Notes under the pieces: model-generated
Seen by the model: the letters and a program-made list of their open reading frames with translations, nothing else
The model's database searches: none
Told to the model about the DNA's origin: nothing
Translations under genes and position numbers: made by a program
Assembly (NCBI GenBank): GCA_028687435.1
Contig: JAQUAF010000028.1
Location: forward strand, 1-63,356
Source of the DNA: Verrucomicrobiia bacterium
Lineage (GTDB): Bacteria; Verrucomicrobiota; Verrucomicrobiia; JABWAM01
DNA: 63,356 bases
Direction of reading: 5' to 3'
Shown here: positions 35,107 to 43,619 of the stretch, piece after piece
How positions within the stretch are numbered: position 1 is the first letter of the stretch
Layout: every line of letters starts with the position of its first letter

Positions 35107-36318
35107 CTAATTTTTGCGTTTTTGGAGACAACAAAATCCATGGCGCTGGCAGAGGGAGTCCAGAGTCTGCCAGACTTGCGAAGGTGTGATGAGGGACATG
35201 CTGACCCGTGTGTCGGCGGCGGCGCCGGGCGGGGGTTGAAGTTGGACGACGGGGTGCTGCTGTCCGTATCCCCAGGGGCCGACCCGCGAGGCGGGGTTGT
35301 TGCAGTGGATGAGCGCCAGAGTATCCACTCCAACTGCAAATCCCAGATGCATGATGCCGGTGTCGGTGGAAACCAGAATTTTCGATTCGGCGAGCAGGGC
35401 CGCGGATTCCGCAAGAGTGAGTTTTCCAGTGAGGTTCAAAACCTCCGCGGGGAGAGCGGATTGAATGGATGCGGCCTTGGCCGTCAGGTCGCGGCCGCCC
35501 AGGAGCGCGAGGCGAACGTCGTAATTTTCCAGCAGAAGACGTCCCAGGGAGGCATAGTGTTCCGCGGGCCAGTCGCGCCATGCGGAGCGGCGGCCGCCTC
35601 CGGTTTGAAAAACCACCAGGGGTCTTGGATCGGAACCGAGTTGCCGGCGGATGGACTCGCGTTCTTCCTGTTGCACTGTGTAAACCAACCGGGGATCCTT
35701 GGTTTGCGCGCCAAGCGAGCGGACGATTTCCAAGGTTTGTTCGACGCCATGGGTTTGGTCCCAGGCGGGGATGCTGACGGGATGAGAGATGAGAAAGCCG
35801 AAGCGGGTCATGATGGGGCAGCTGACCACGGCATGGCGGTTGACAAGGTAGGCAAGGGGCCAGAGATCGGGGTCATTGCCGCGCAGCATGACGATGGCGT
35901 CATAACCGTCGCGCCGCAGGGAGAGGGCAAGGGAGAAGAAGCGAAAGATGGATTTGTGGTAAAGGATCACCCGATTGGTGAAAGGGTTGTGCCGGACCAG
36001 CGCGGCCCGCCGGCGGTGGGTGACGACCGTGATTTGGGCTTGGGGAAAGGATTCCTTCAGGGCCCGGATGGCAACGCTGTCGGTGAGGGTGTCGCCGATG
36101 CCGGCGGCGCTGAAGACCAGGATTTTTTTCAGGGGACGCCCGCGCAGATCCGAGGGGGTGGGAGGATATTTTTCCGACAGCCGGTGAAACACCGATTGGA
36201 AGAGATGGAAAACAAGACGATTGAGAAGTTTTCCGTTCAAGCCAGGACGATGTTTTTCAAGGGTTGAAGGTTGAAGGCTGAAGACTGAAGGGAAGGGATG
36301 AAGAACGGGGAAAAACAT
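35107..36318 (-). CDS. Heptosyltransferase-like GT9 glycosyltransferase
   Basis: A 403-residue GT-B enzyme. The N-terminal domain begins ILVFSAAGIGDTLTDSVAIR (GxGD motif) and the C-terminal domain has VVFQTGGG and STDTGIMHLGFAVG, the nucleotide-sugar-binding pattern of ADP-heptose:LPS heptosyltransferases. The ATG at 36318 is preceded by GGGAGGG, a strong site, so the first 20 residues are translated from a repeat-like stretch (CTGAAGACTGAAGG type on the plus strand). A start nearer the domain would lack a ribosome site. Probably adds sugars to LPS core. Confidence 0.8.
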   Translation of the reverse strand: MFFPVLHPFPSVFSLQPSTLEKHRPGLNGKLLNRLVFHLFQSVFHRLSEKYPPTPSDLRGRPLKKILVFSAAGIGDTLTDSVAIRALKESFPQAQITVVTHRRRAALVRHNPFTNRVILYHKSIFRFFSLALSLRRDGYDAIVMLRGNDPDLWPLAYLVNRHAVVSCPIMTRFGFLISHPVSIPAWDQTHGVEQTLEIVRSLGAQTKDPRLVYTVQQEERESIRRQLGSDPRPLVVFQTGGGRRSAWRDWPAEHYASLGRLLLENYDVRLALLGGRDLTAKAASIQSALPAEVLNLTGKLTLAESAALLAESKILVSTDTGIMHLGFAVGVDTLALIHCNNPASRVGPWGYGQQHPVVQLQPPPGAAADTRVSMSLITPSQVWQTLDSLCQRHGFCCLQKRKN

Positions 36319-36350
36319 TTTTAACCCTCCCGCCTTGCGCCTTGTGGTTT

Positions 36351-37514
36351 TTACTCGATCCGTCCGAAGCGGCGGGTGAAGGGCCAATAGACAAAAAATC
36401 CCTGTCCCACAATGTTCCGATAGGGAACAGGACCGAAGAATCGGCTGTCCTTGCTGGAGAAGCTGTTGTCGCCCAGAGCGAAATATTCCCGGTATTTGAG
36501 TTGGAAGGAATCTGTTGGATTGCGCAGGTGTTTTGCGCCTTCCAGTTTGGATGTATAGCCGTGATATTCATTTTTGGCGGACATGACCCGCAGAAGACCG
36601 GGTTCGCCTGCTTTTTCACCATTGGTCAGAAGGCAGGGTTCATTGATCAGCAGGGTGTCGCCAGGGACGCCGGCGATGCGTTTGATATAAAAATCGCCGG
36701 GTGATGAGACATCGAGATTTTCGGTGTCGAACACAAAGACGTTGCTGCGGGAGGGTTTCCGGAAGTTGTACGAAAAACGATCCACAAAGAGGAAATCACC
36801 CGTTTGCCGGACACATTCCAAGATGGGTTCGCCCCGGCGGAAAGACTGTCCGGGTTTCAGCAACGGCTGACGGAAGGAACGGATGTCTCCCATGACATAG
36901 ATGTTGAACACCGATGGTTCAATGGGCACTTCGTAATCCTCGTCTCCCACGCGAAGAATGACCTCCTCGCTTCCGAAGAGGCTCATCCGGCGGAGGTTCA
37001 GTCCCTTATAGCGGACGGTTCTGAATCCCTTGAAGATTCCGTCGTTGCGGGCATGGATGCGGATGACCCGTTCGCCGAAGACCGGGAAACAGATCCATTT
37101 GTACCACCAGTTTTTTTCATTTTCCCTCAAAGCCCGGACGGTGATGCCGTGGAGCGTGGGCTGCATGGAACCTGTCGGGATTTTGAAGGGTTGGAGGAAG
37201 AAGGCCCGCACGGCCATGGCCACGATCAAGGCCACGAGGATGACCTCGCCGTTTTCCCTCAGGCTGTGCCTGGGGAGAGGGGGGAACAGGCGGTTGAAGC
37301 AGTCAACCAGCCGTTCGAGCGCTTTTTGGGGTGCAGGACCTTCGGCTGTGAGCGTGTTTTGGGCATGTTGGATTTCCGAGCGAAAGGCTGTATCGTCCCT
37401 GGCGTTGAGAAGGTCCCGGTTGATGCGCCAGTGTTTCCAGCAGAAATCGACGGCTTCTCCGAGCTGTTGCCGGGCGTGAGCGGAATTTTTTGAGGTTGGG
37501 AAAAAGAGGGACAT
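36351..37514 (-). CDS. lepB: Signal peptidase I
   Basis: A 387-residue membrane protease that removes signal peptides of exported proteins. One transmembrane segment (about residues 89-108, VILVALIVAMAVRAFFLQPF) is followed by the catalytic Ser in IPTGSMQPTL (about 115). The catalytic Lys lies in FYIKRIAGVPGD (about 267) and box E in LGDNSFSSKDSRFFG. The family is usually 200-320 residues; extra length lies in the cytoplasmic N-terminus and an inserted beta region (about 125-225). The ATG at 37514 is chosen over an upstream TTG. Confidence 0.9.
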   Translation of the reverse strand: MSLFFPTSKNSAHARQQLGEAVDFCWKHWRINRDLLNARDDTAFRSEIQHAQNTLTAEGPAPQKALERLVDCFNRLFPPLPRHSLRENGEVILVALIVAMAVRAFFLQPFKIPTGSMQPTLHGITVRALRENEKNWWYKWICFPVFGERVIRIHARNDGIFKGFRTVRYKGLNLRRMSLFGSEEVILRVGDEDYEVPIEPSVFNIYVMGDIRSFRQPLLKPGQSFRRGEPILECVRQTGDFLFVDRFSYNFRKPSRSNVFVFDTENLDVSSPGDFYIKRIAGVPGDTLLINEPCLLTNGEKAGEPGLLRVMSAKNEYHGYTSKLEGAKHLRNPTDSFQLKYREYFALGDNSFSSKDSRFFGPVPYRNIVGQGFFVYWPFTRRFGRIE

Positions 37515-37559
37515 GCGCAACGCCTATTCACACCATATTGGTTCAAAATTCAAAGGTAA

Positions 37560-37713
37560 AAATTCAATGTTCAGGAATTTCGAAGTTTGCTGGGAAAAAG
37601 CGGTGCAGGAGCCCCGCTTGCGTGGCCAAAGCCACTTCCGCCTTCGCACGAGCGCTTCGGCGGGACAGGCCAGCGAGGCGACGGCCCGCCCTCCATTTGA
37701 TGCGAAATGATGG
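37560..37713. repeat. Dispersed hairpin repeat (copy B, rearranged)
   Basis: Begins with the shared flank ATGTTCAGGAATTTCGAAGT and left arm AGCGGTGCAGGAGCCCCGC, then holds about 70 bases of different sequence including CACGAGCGCTTCGGCGGGAC, before GCCCGCCCTCCATTTGATGC. The right arm is missing, so the copy looks interrupted by another small repeat. Confidence 0.65.
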
Positions 37714-37735
37714 AAGGGAGCTTTGTTATTTTGGG

Positions 37736-38506
37736 TTATGGGGGCATAAAGTCCCTGGAAGCGCGGGTCTGGCCGCGCAAAGCGGCCAACTGGCGGTGGA
37801 GTTGCTGGTGTTTTTCGAGAAGAAATCCGTATTGGGCCTGATGGTCGGCGATCTTTTTTTCCAGTTCGCCGGCATAGCGGCGTTCGGACACCGCCTCCCC
37901 GGCATGGTGTGAAACCTCGTTTTGAAGGCGGCGGATTTCGGCGAGAATTTCACCGCCGACACTGGAATTCCAAAGCATGGCGGAGGAATTGCGGATGATT
38001 TTTTTGAAAACCGGCCAGAGATTGGAAGGAAGGAGGACAAAATCCTCAAGAGGGGTGGGGGCAAGATTCGATGACAACAAGGGATGTCCCTGCAATTCCA
38101 TTTTTTGGGTTTTATCGGAGAGACGCAAAAGAATCCGGTCGTGTTTTTTTTCGGAGGATATTTCATTGGCTGGGAGGGCGGATTCACGACGACCGGTTTC
38201 GCGCGCGGTTGTCACGTAGGTTGGGAGAAGCAGAAGGGCGTCAAGCAACAAACCGGCGGCTGAGACAAGGAGGATGGCTTGGAATGGCGCCGCCGCATTT
38301 TGAGGAATGAACCATTCCGCGCTGTTGCCAGCCAGAAGGATTCCGAACCAAACACCCGCCGTCCACCATCGTTTGGGATGACGAATGGCCATGGCGCCGT
38401 GCGGCGTGACAGAACCGCCTGCAAACCAGGGAACACTTGCAAGCGGTGGAATTTGTTCCTGCAGGATCAGGAAAGCCAGATAGGGGATCAGTTCAACGGT
38501 CATCAT
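37736..38506 (-). CDS. Membrane protein with C-terminal coiled coil, last gene of the T4SS-like operon
   Basis: A 256-residue protein with two or three hydrophobic segments (about residues 3-18, 47-62 and 73-97), then a soluble part ending in a predicted coiled coil (EILAEIRRLQNEVSHHAGEA, ELEKKIADHQAQYG). I do not recognise the family. It overlaps the preceding lipoprotein gene (ATGATGA) and so belongs to the five-gene operon, perhaps as an inner-membrane accessory of the envelope complex. Confidence 0.6.
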   Translation of the reverse strand: MMTVELIPYLAFLILQEQIPPLASVPWFAGGSVTPHGAMAIRHPKRWWTAGVWFGILLAGNSAEWFIPQNAAAPFQAILLVSAAGLLLDALLLLPTYVTTARETGRRESALPANEISSEKKHDRILLRLSDKTQKMELQGHPLLSSNLAPTPLEDFVLLPSNLWPVFKKIIRNSSAMLWNSSVGGEILAEIRRLQNEVSHHAGEAVSERRYAGELEKKIADHQAQYGFLLEKHQQLHRQLAALRGQTRASRDFMPP

Positions 38507-39312
38507 AATCGGGTTGGGATGCGGATTTCGAGCGTGTCGCCGGGGTTGCGAAGTTGCCGGCGATAGCAGCGCCCCCGGCAGGTGATTTCGACATTTCGAT
38601 CATCCAGGTAATGAATACGGAGTTTTTCCCCTGGCGGAATGGACATTTCATATTCACCCGGTTGCCCGTTCCGGCGCGCGGGAAGAATCACATGCTGGGT
38701 TTTGGATTCGGAAACGCCTTTTTCATCAGGGTTGGTTGTGTTCCTGGCCTGGCCCGATTCCAGAGCGTTCAGCCGTTGTTCCATGCCCAGCAAATCGATT
38801 TCGCCGTTTCCCGAGCCGGAAGCCGGTGTTTTGGCGGGAGGCAGCGGAACCACGGCTTTGCCGTCGCCGGCAAGAACATGGGGTTTTCCCCCGAGTTGGG
38901 CTTCCTCGAGGGTCGCCCAGTGACCATCCTCGGTGACGGTGGCGGTGTAATGACCGCCGATCCATTCGCCGGTTTTAGGGTCCGCCCTGGCAGGCACCCA
39001 TCCTTGCACAATGGTGGGGAGGATCCAGACCGGTTTCGATTGTCCGGCGATGTCGGGCGGGCGGCTGTAATCGAAGGAATGGGAAAGGACGGAGGGGGTG
39101 ACAGCGACCGTGGGACGGCTGCCGGCGCAACCCGCGACCAGGGTGGCCAGGGCGATGATGAAACAATCCAGTGCCGGAGATTGCTTCGTCGTCCACTGGC
39201 GCCGTGATTTCTCGCAATGACCATTTCGTGGACGCTGGTCCTTTTTTGCGTCGAGCGTCGGGCATTGAGCGTTGAGCTGTCCCGCTCTGTCGGGGCTTAA
39301 TTTATTTTCCAT
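38503..39312 (-). CDS. Lipoprotein of the T4SS-like operon (TraV/VirB7 position)
   Basis: A 269-residue frame whose membrane segment FIIALATLVAGC ends in a perfect lipobox (LVAGC). The mature part is a proline-containing exported region, a short helix near residue 165 (LLGMEQRLNALESG) and a C-terminal beta-rich 60 residues (YEMSIPPGEKLRIHYLDDRN). The ATG at 39312 overlaps the upstream gene's end, but gives about 45 residues before the signal, partly translated from the 42-bp repeat at 39179-39220. The true start may be nearer the signal. Its position after the VirB10-like gene matches TraV. Confidence 0.55.
   Translation of the reverse strand: MENKLSPDRAGQLNAQCPTLDAKKDQRPRNGHCEKSRRQWTTKQSPALDCFIIALATLVAGCAGSRPTVAVTPSVLSHSFDYSRPPDIAGQSKPVWILPTIVQGWVPARADPKTGEWIGGHYTATVTEDGHWATLEEAQLGGKPHVLAGDGKAVVPLPPAKTPASGSGNGEIDLLGMEQRLNALESGQARNTTNPDEKGVSESKTQHVILPARRNGQPGEYEMSIPPGEKLRIHYLDDRNVEITCRGRCYRRQLRNPGDTLEIRIPTRL
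39179..39220. repeat. Short dispersed repeat, copy 1 (GATTGCTTCGTCG type)
   Basis: A 42-base segment starting GATTGCTTCGTCGTCCACTG and ending CTCGCAATGAC. It nearly matches 42279-42321 and forms a weak hairpin through GATTGC/GCAATG. It falls within the presumed 5' coding part of the lipoprotein gene. Confidence 0.7.
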
Positions 39313-40483
39313 AATCAGCCTGGGAGAGATCGAGGGGGCCTTGCAGCCGGGCTTTGCATCGTGTGCCGGCCAGGACAACCAGATAAGGGCGGTTTTCCTC
39401 GGCTTCCTCGGCAATGATGGTTTCGATGCGATCCAGAACTTTTTTGCCGCCGCCGATGGCCGCGTTGCGCAGGTTTTGGTCCATGGTTTCGGTGCGGATG
39501 ATTCCGTTGACTCCCGATGAGTATTGAGTGATTCGATTTTGAAAAACCTCGCCGAATCCCTTGGCGAATTCCATCAACAGGGGCGCGGCTTCCAGGAGGA
39601 AACGGTTGCCGACCGTGCAGCCGCGAATGCCGTGGGAATTGTCGGGACTGAGGGCCAGCGCCCTGATGGGGAGGGTTCGGCGGTCTTTGAGCCGGATTTT
39701 TTCGAAAGTGACGATCAGCCGGTCGCGTTTTTTTCCCGGACTGGCTTTTCCGATCAGCTGGTCGCCAATATCCAGAAGGCGGAATCCTCCGCTGTAGAAG
39801 GGAAGCCAGACTCCGGCTTTGACAGGCACTTCAAAAGACTGGCTGTTGATGTGGTCGATCAGAGCCAGATCGATGTCTTCCCCTTCCGGCGCAAAGCGTG
39901 ACAAATCGTAATCGCCGCCGCTGGCGGGTTTTTGGATGAGCGGCGCGTTCAGGGCATCGGGAGAGAGGTTGTTGAAGGTATGGCGTCCGGAGGTGTGGTT
40001 TTTTTCAGGCCGGCTGGCGGCGGGAGGCAGGGGCGGTTCCAGCAAGGTTTTGGGAACCGGCGGGGGAGTGAATGTGGGAGGCGGCGCTTCGATATCGTTT
40101 TCCTGCAGCGCATGGTTTTGAGGCGGACGGCCTGGGTTTACATTGGGTTCCGGTTCCCTGGCCGGGATGTTTTTTCTGGTTTCCAGAATTTCCGGCGGCA
40201 GGATGGCGGCGATGCCTTGGGTGGATGATTGCCCCATCGAGGGAGAGGCGGGAATGGCGGAGGCTGTCGATCCGGTTTCGATGATTGGAGGTCTGGCAAG
40301 AGGGGCAATGGCGCCGGTTGTTTGCCGGGGGGCTTGAGTCAGTTGAGCGCGGTAACGTTCGCGCGCCTGTTTCCAGGGATTGTTTCCCGGCGCCAGCCAG
40401 CCTGAACCGATGGCGATCAATCCGCCGCCCAAAACGAGGACGGCGGCCATTGCGAAGGCGATATGGAGGCGGGAAAGTTTCAT
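39302..40483 (-). CDS. VirB10/TraB-like protein
   Basis: A 393-residue protein with one N-terminal transmembrane helix (about residues 9-28), a long proline-rich exported linker (about 35-175) and a C-terminal beta domain (about 195-393, VPVKAGVWLPFYSGGFRLLD, RLIVTFEKIRLKDRRTLPIR, FLLEAAPLLMEFAKGFGEVF). This layout is that of VirB10/TraB/TrbI, which span inner and outer membranes in type IV secretion channels. Similarity is by topology and pattern only. It overlaps its neighbours on both sides (ATGA upstream, 11 bases downstream). Confidence 0.6.
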   Translation of the reverse strand: MKLSRLHIAFAMAAVLVLGGGLIAIGSGWLAPGNNPWKQARERYRAQLTQAPRQTTGAIAPLARPPIIETGSTASAIPASPSMGQSSTQGIAAILPPEILETRKNIPAREPEPNVNPGRPPQNHALQENDIEAPPPTFTPPPVPKTLLEPPLPPAASRPEKNHTSGRHTFNNLSPDALNAPLIQKPASGGDYDLSRFAPEGEDIDLALIDHINSQSFEVPVKAGVWLPFYSGGFRLLDIGDQLIGKASPGKKRDRLIVTFEKIRLKDRRTLPIRALALSPDNSHGIRGCTVGNRFLLEAAPLLMEFAKGFGEVFQNRITQYSSGVNGIIRTETMDQNLRNAAIGGGKKVLDRIETIIAEEAEENRPYLVVLAGTRCKARLQGPLDLSQADYGK

Positions 40484-41415
40484 TTCCAGATCAATTCAAA
40501 AGGCTGGTCGAAGTGGAATGCGGGACGATTGACCACCGCGAAACCCGTGGTATTGGCGCCGGGTTCAAGGGTGCGGCGATGCAGGGAGACGTAATCCGGA
40601 ACATATTGCAGATTGCCAAGGGATATCCGCATTCTTGATTCATCCAGGCGGATGGCGTGGGTAAACGGGTTGGCATAGGCGAAACTCACGGCCAGCGGTC
40701 CGTCGGCAAAACGGTACAGGTCAAAGCATGTGAAAGAGGTTTTTGGATTTTTTCGGAAGACAGGGAACCGGCGCACTTCCCGGGGTGTGATGGCCTTTTC
40801 CGCCATCAATGCGTCGAAGTTGCCTATGATATTTGCGATGGCCCGCACATCCGGCGTTCCATTGTGGGGATTGACTCCCGTGGGTGCGGCGGGGGAGGAA
40901 AGGCCGGAACCGGTTTCAAAGGAGGCGACGCGCAGGGCGGTATGGGCTTGGACAAGATTTTCGGCGGTAAAAACATGGTAGAGCCTGATTTTGCCGCCGC
41001 CGAAGTAAACCTGGAGGCAGCCGTCTCCCTGTCGTTGGCGGGCGGCGATGGCGAGCGTCTTGCCGGAGATTTTTTCGATGCTGAAAAGATTGGGGTCGCT
41101 GGGAGGAACGAAAAAAGCCATGGGTTCCGCAAAGTGGATGGTAACGGGGTAGCCGGGGGCGACACGGACGATTTCCACGGTTTGATCGCCTTGTTCGATG
41201 GTCTGGACTTTTGTCTGAAGGAAGTCGCGGAGTTCGTCGTCGGACATTTGGTCCACGGGTTTTCCCCGGATGACCACGGGTGGCGCCGGTGTCTGGGAGC
41301 CGATGGCGGCCGGATCGGGCGCCAAATGGAACGATCCGCCAATGGGCGGGGGCGGCGCATCCTGACCCGGGATGGAAAAAAGCGGGATGAGAAGAAAAAA
41401 GAAGAGAAGATTCAT
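40480..41415 (-). CDS. VirB9/TraK-like exported protein
   Basis: A 311-residue protein with a cleavable signal (MNLLFFFLLIPLFSIPG). Residues about 75-150 give beta strands with the pattern YPVTIHFAEP...FSIEKISGKTLAIAA...GCLQVYFGGGKIRLYHVFT, close to VirB9/TraK/TrbG N-domains. The C-terminal 100 residues (VSFAYANPFTHAIRLDESRM, VVNRPAFHFDQPFELIW) are also beta-rich. It starts with ATG overlapping the upstream stop (ATGA). It would form the outer ring of a secretion channel; this is inferred from order and fold pattern. Confidence 0.55.
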   Translation of the reverse strand: MNLLFFFLLIPLFSIPGQDAPPPPIGGSFHLAPDPAAIGSQTPAPPVVIRGKPVDQMSDDELRDFLQTKVQTIEQGDQTVEIVRVAPGYPVTIHFAEPMAFFVPPSDPNLFSIEKISGKTLAIAARQRQGDGCLQVYFGGGKIRLYHVFTAENLVQAHTALRVASFETGSGLSSPAAPTGVNPHNGTPDVRAIANIIGNFDALMAEKAITPREVRRFPVFRKNPKTSFTCFDLYRFADGPLAVSFAYANPFTHAIRLDESRMRISLGNLQYVPDYVSLHRRTLEPGANTTGFAVVNRPAFHFDQPFELIWK

Positions 41416-42170
41416 GGGGCATTCTTTCCCCGGTTTGCCGGTTTTGAGGATGGAGTGGCGAGGGAACGGCCTTTTTCATCCACGCAATGGGCCAGGTCGG
41501 CGCTTTGCGTCCAGATGGCATCGGCTTCGCGTGGTTCTTTTTTTTCAAAACCTTCCAGGTAGAGGCCCCACGGATTTTTCCAGGTTGGCATGACTTGCCG
41601 CATCCAAAGAACACAGAGTTCCATCGATCCGGGGAATACGCGGCCTTCCTCATAAACGGTTTCCTCGCCTTGGACGGCGATGGCCAGGAATTGGGGCAGG
41701 CGCGGATCGGCCCAGCGGCGGGCTTCGCGGAGTTTCCAGACGATCCGGCGGTTGGATTGGGATCGAACATTGGCGGTGCGGGAGGCGTATTCATAGAATT
41801 CGCGCAAAACGCGCGGGCTGATCCATTCGGCCAGATCGGAAAGGTCGTAAACGCCGGGTTCGATGGTTTTGAGCCGTTCGATGACGGTTTTCAGGTAACA
41901 GCGGAGCACATCGGTCCGCAACCGGTGTTCCACGGAGGTGATCCAAAGGGGGAATCCCTCCTTGATTTCGATCAGCCGGGGAGGGTGGTTGGATAATTCG
42001 CCGAGTTTCCAGCCGATGACGCCCACGGCCATGGCCAGGGCGGCGACGCAACCGGCCAGCAGGGTGTTCATGACCCGCAGGTCCCTGGCATAATCCCAGG
42101 GCGCCCGCCGGTGTTGAGGGATGCGGCAGTGCGGATCGGTCACGCGTGCCGTGGGAAGATAATTGTTCAC
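41412..42170 (-). CDS. VirB8/TraE-like membrane protein
   Basis: A 252-residue bitopic protein: a cytoplasmic N-terminus of about 33 residues, one membrane helix (about 34-53, MNTLLAGCVAALAMAVGVIG) and an exported alpha/beta domain of about 190 residues (LRCYLKTVIERLKTIEPGVY, LREFYEYASRTANVRSQSN). The topology and place before VirB9- and VirB10-like genes match VirB8/TraE. The GTG start at 42170 follows AGGATC. It is the first gene of the five-gene operon; no promoter was recognised in the 170-base repeat-containing upstream gap. Confidence 0.55.
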   Translation of the reverse strand: MNNYLPTARVTDPHCRIPQHRRAPWDYARDLRVMNTLLAGCVAALAMAVGVIGWKLGELSNHPPRLIEIKEGFPLWITSVEHRLRTDVLRCYLKTVIERLKTIEPGVYDLSDLAEWISPRVLREFYEYASRTANVRSQSNRRIVWKLREARRWADPRLPQFLAIAVQGEETVYEEGRVFPGSMELCVLWMRQVMPTWKNPWGLYLEGFEKKEPREADAIWTQSADLAHCVDEKGRSLATPSSKPANRGKNAP

Positions 42171-42278
42171 GCCGATCCTATGGGATGAGTGACAGGCGCC
42201 GACAAGTGATGCGGCGAAATTTATGGCTTTTCGCCCTTTTTGTGGATAGCTACTGAATGGTCATGGCAAGGAGTTCGC

Positions 42279-42321
42279 GATTGCTTCGTCGTCAACTGCC
42301 GCCGTGACTCCTCGCAATGAC
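42279..42321. repeat. Short dispersed repeat, copy 2 (GATTGCTTCGTCG type)
   Basis: GATTGCTTCGTCGTCAACTG through CTCGCAATGAC, nearly identical to 39179-39220. It lies in the gap between the T4SS-like operon and the CarD-like gene. Sequences of this type are common small interspersed repeats in bacterial genomes. Confidence 0.7.
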
Positions 42322-42342
42322 AATAAAGGGAGCGTAATCACC

Positions 42343-42882
42343 ATGAAAATCGAATCACTTCACATTGGCATGAAAGTGCGGCATCCGCAGTATGGCGTTG
42401 GCACGGTCAAGGCCATCACGGAAAAAACCGCGGAATTTGTTTTCCCGGACGGGGCAAAAACCATCGCACCCGATTCCGCGGAGTTGCAGCCGCATGAAGA
42501 ACAGGCCGAGATCACCGGTCTGAGCATGCCCCTGGCCCAGTTTATCGAGCAGGTTGTAAAGTCAACCGCAGACCGGATGGGGGTGGAAAAACCCGGCGAA
42601 ACCGTGGATCAACTCGGAAACCGCTGGCAAAACGGCAGGGTGACTCTTCATCCGTCGGATTCCTCCCTCCAACCCAAGGAAGTTCCCCTGGAGGTTTTTT
42701 TTCACAAGATCGTGATGATTCGCAACAATCTGCGGGTGTTGGAGCAGAAGATCAACAGTCACGAGAAGTTGAGCGATGCCGACAAGGTTGAAATGCAGCA
42801 ATACATCACGCGCAGCCATGGTTCGCTGACCACGTTCAACATCCTTTTCAAAAACAAACAGGATCAGTTCAGCGGGGCGTGA
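42343..42882 (+). CDS. Hypothetical protein with CarD/SH3-like N-terminus
   Basis: A 179-residue soluble protein. Residues 1-48 (LHIGMKVRHPQYGVGTVKAI) resemble the small beta barrel of CarD/UvrD-tail proteins that bind RNA polymerase. The C-terminal 70 residues are helical (VFFHKIVMIRNNLRVLEQKI, YITRSHGSLTTFNILF). No function is known to me. GGGAG precedes the ATG by ten bases. Confidence 0.7.
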   Translation: MKIESLHIGMKVRHPQYGVGTVKAITEKTAEFVFPDGAKTIAPDSAELQPHEEQAEITGLSMPLAQFIEQVVKSTADRMGVEKPGETVDQLGNRWQNGRVTLHPSDSSLQPKEVPLEVFFHKIVMIRNNLRVLEQKINSHEKLSDADKVEMQQYITRSHGSLTTFNILFKNKQDQFSGA

Positions 42883-42930
42883 ATGCTTGGCGGAGGTGTT
42901 TAGACTGCAGGCTGTTAGTCCGTTAGGAAA

Positions 42931-43458
42931 TCAGCCGTACTTCTTGGTGTATTTGACCTTGCTTTCGCCCGGGTCGGCCATCGGGGTGGAGGGGGCTGGA
43001 GCAGGGGTGGGGCGTGAGGGGCCGGATGCCGCCGCAGGAGCGGGATTTCCAGCCGGGGTTGGGACTGGTTTCTGGCGCGCCGCCACTTTTTGGGATTGTT
43101 CTTCCTCTCTTTCGGTTTCGTGTGCCGAATCGGTTGCCCGGCGGGCCTTCTCGAAATCCCCGCTCTTGCTCGCAATTTCAGCAAAGGCGGTTTGCAATTG
43201 ATAAAGGGTGTTGGACAACATCCGGTTTTCCTCCGGCGTCAGGTTTCCCTTGGTTTTGTCCCGGAGCACGCCGAGCAGGTCGATCATCATTTCCGCGGCG
43301 TTCAGATCCGGCGGCCGCTGCCGTCCGGAACGATCCATGACGCCGCCCAGCATCATGACCGCATTTTGAGTCAAGAGTTCGACCAGTTGCGCAAAAAGCA
43401 TGGTTTCCTTGCGCGGGCTGTCCTGAGATTGTTCCGGCTGTTCTTTGGCGTTGTCCAT
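42931..43458 (-). CDS. DUF1844 protein
   Basis: A 175-residue protein starting at 43458. Residues about 18-100 match the DUF1844 pattern: LFAQLVELLTQNAVMMLGG, AAEMMIDLLGVLRDKTKGNL, TPEENRMLSNTLYQLQTAF. The C-terminal 70 residues are Pro/Ala-rich and probably disordered. The family is small, widespread and of unknown function. Transcribed toward the CarD-like gene. Confidence 0.8.
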   Translation of the reverse strand: MDNAKEQPEQSQDSPRKETMLFAQLVELLTQNAVMMLGGVMDRSGRQRPPDLNAAEMMIDLLGVLRDKTKGNLTPEENRMLSNTLYQLQTAFAEIASKSGDFEKARRATDSAHETEREEEQSQKVAARQKPVPTPAGNPAPAAASGPSRPTPAPAPSTPMADPGESKVKYTKKYG

Positions 43459-43555
43459 GGCGGGATTACTAACACGCCGGTTCCGGTCTGTCAGCATGAA
43501 ATTGATTGCCATGGCTGCAGCGCCGATTTACCATGTTTGGACAAGGGAGTGAAGG

Positions 43556-43587
43556 TCTGGATTCCCGCATTCGCGGGAATGACGGAG
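43556..43587. repeat. Small palindromic repeat (CCCGCATTCGCGGGAATGAC type)
   Basis: A GGATTCCCGC-ATT-CGCGGGAATG hairpin located between the DUF1844 and esterase genes. This is a common interspersed palindrome type in many bacteria; only one copy was noticed in the window. Confidence 0.6.
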
Positions 43588-43619
43588 AGAAGGGCTCAAC
43601 GCGAAAAGAGAGGTAAAAT

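Noticed and set aside
33219..35414. A 731-codon minus-strand frame opposite the ABC-F gene
   Set aside because: It mirrors a well-supported ABC-F ATPase and has no recognisable domain; long antisense frames are common in this codon usage.
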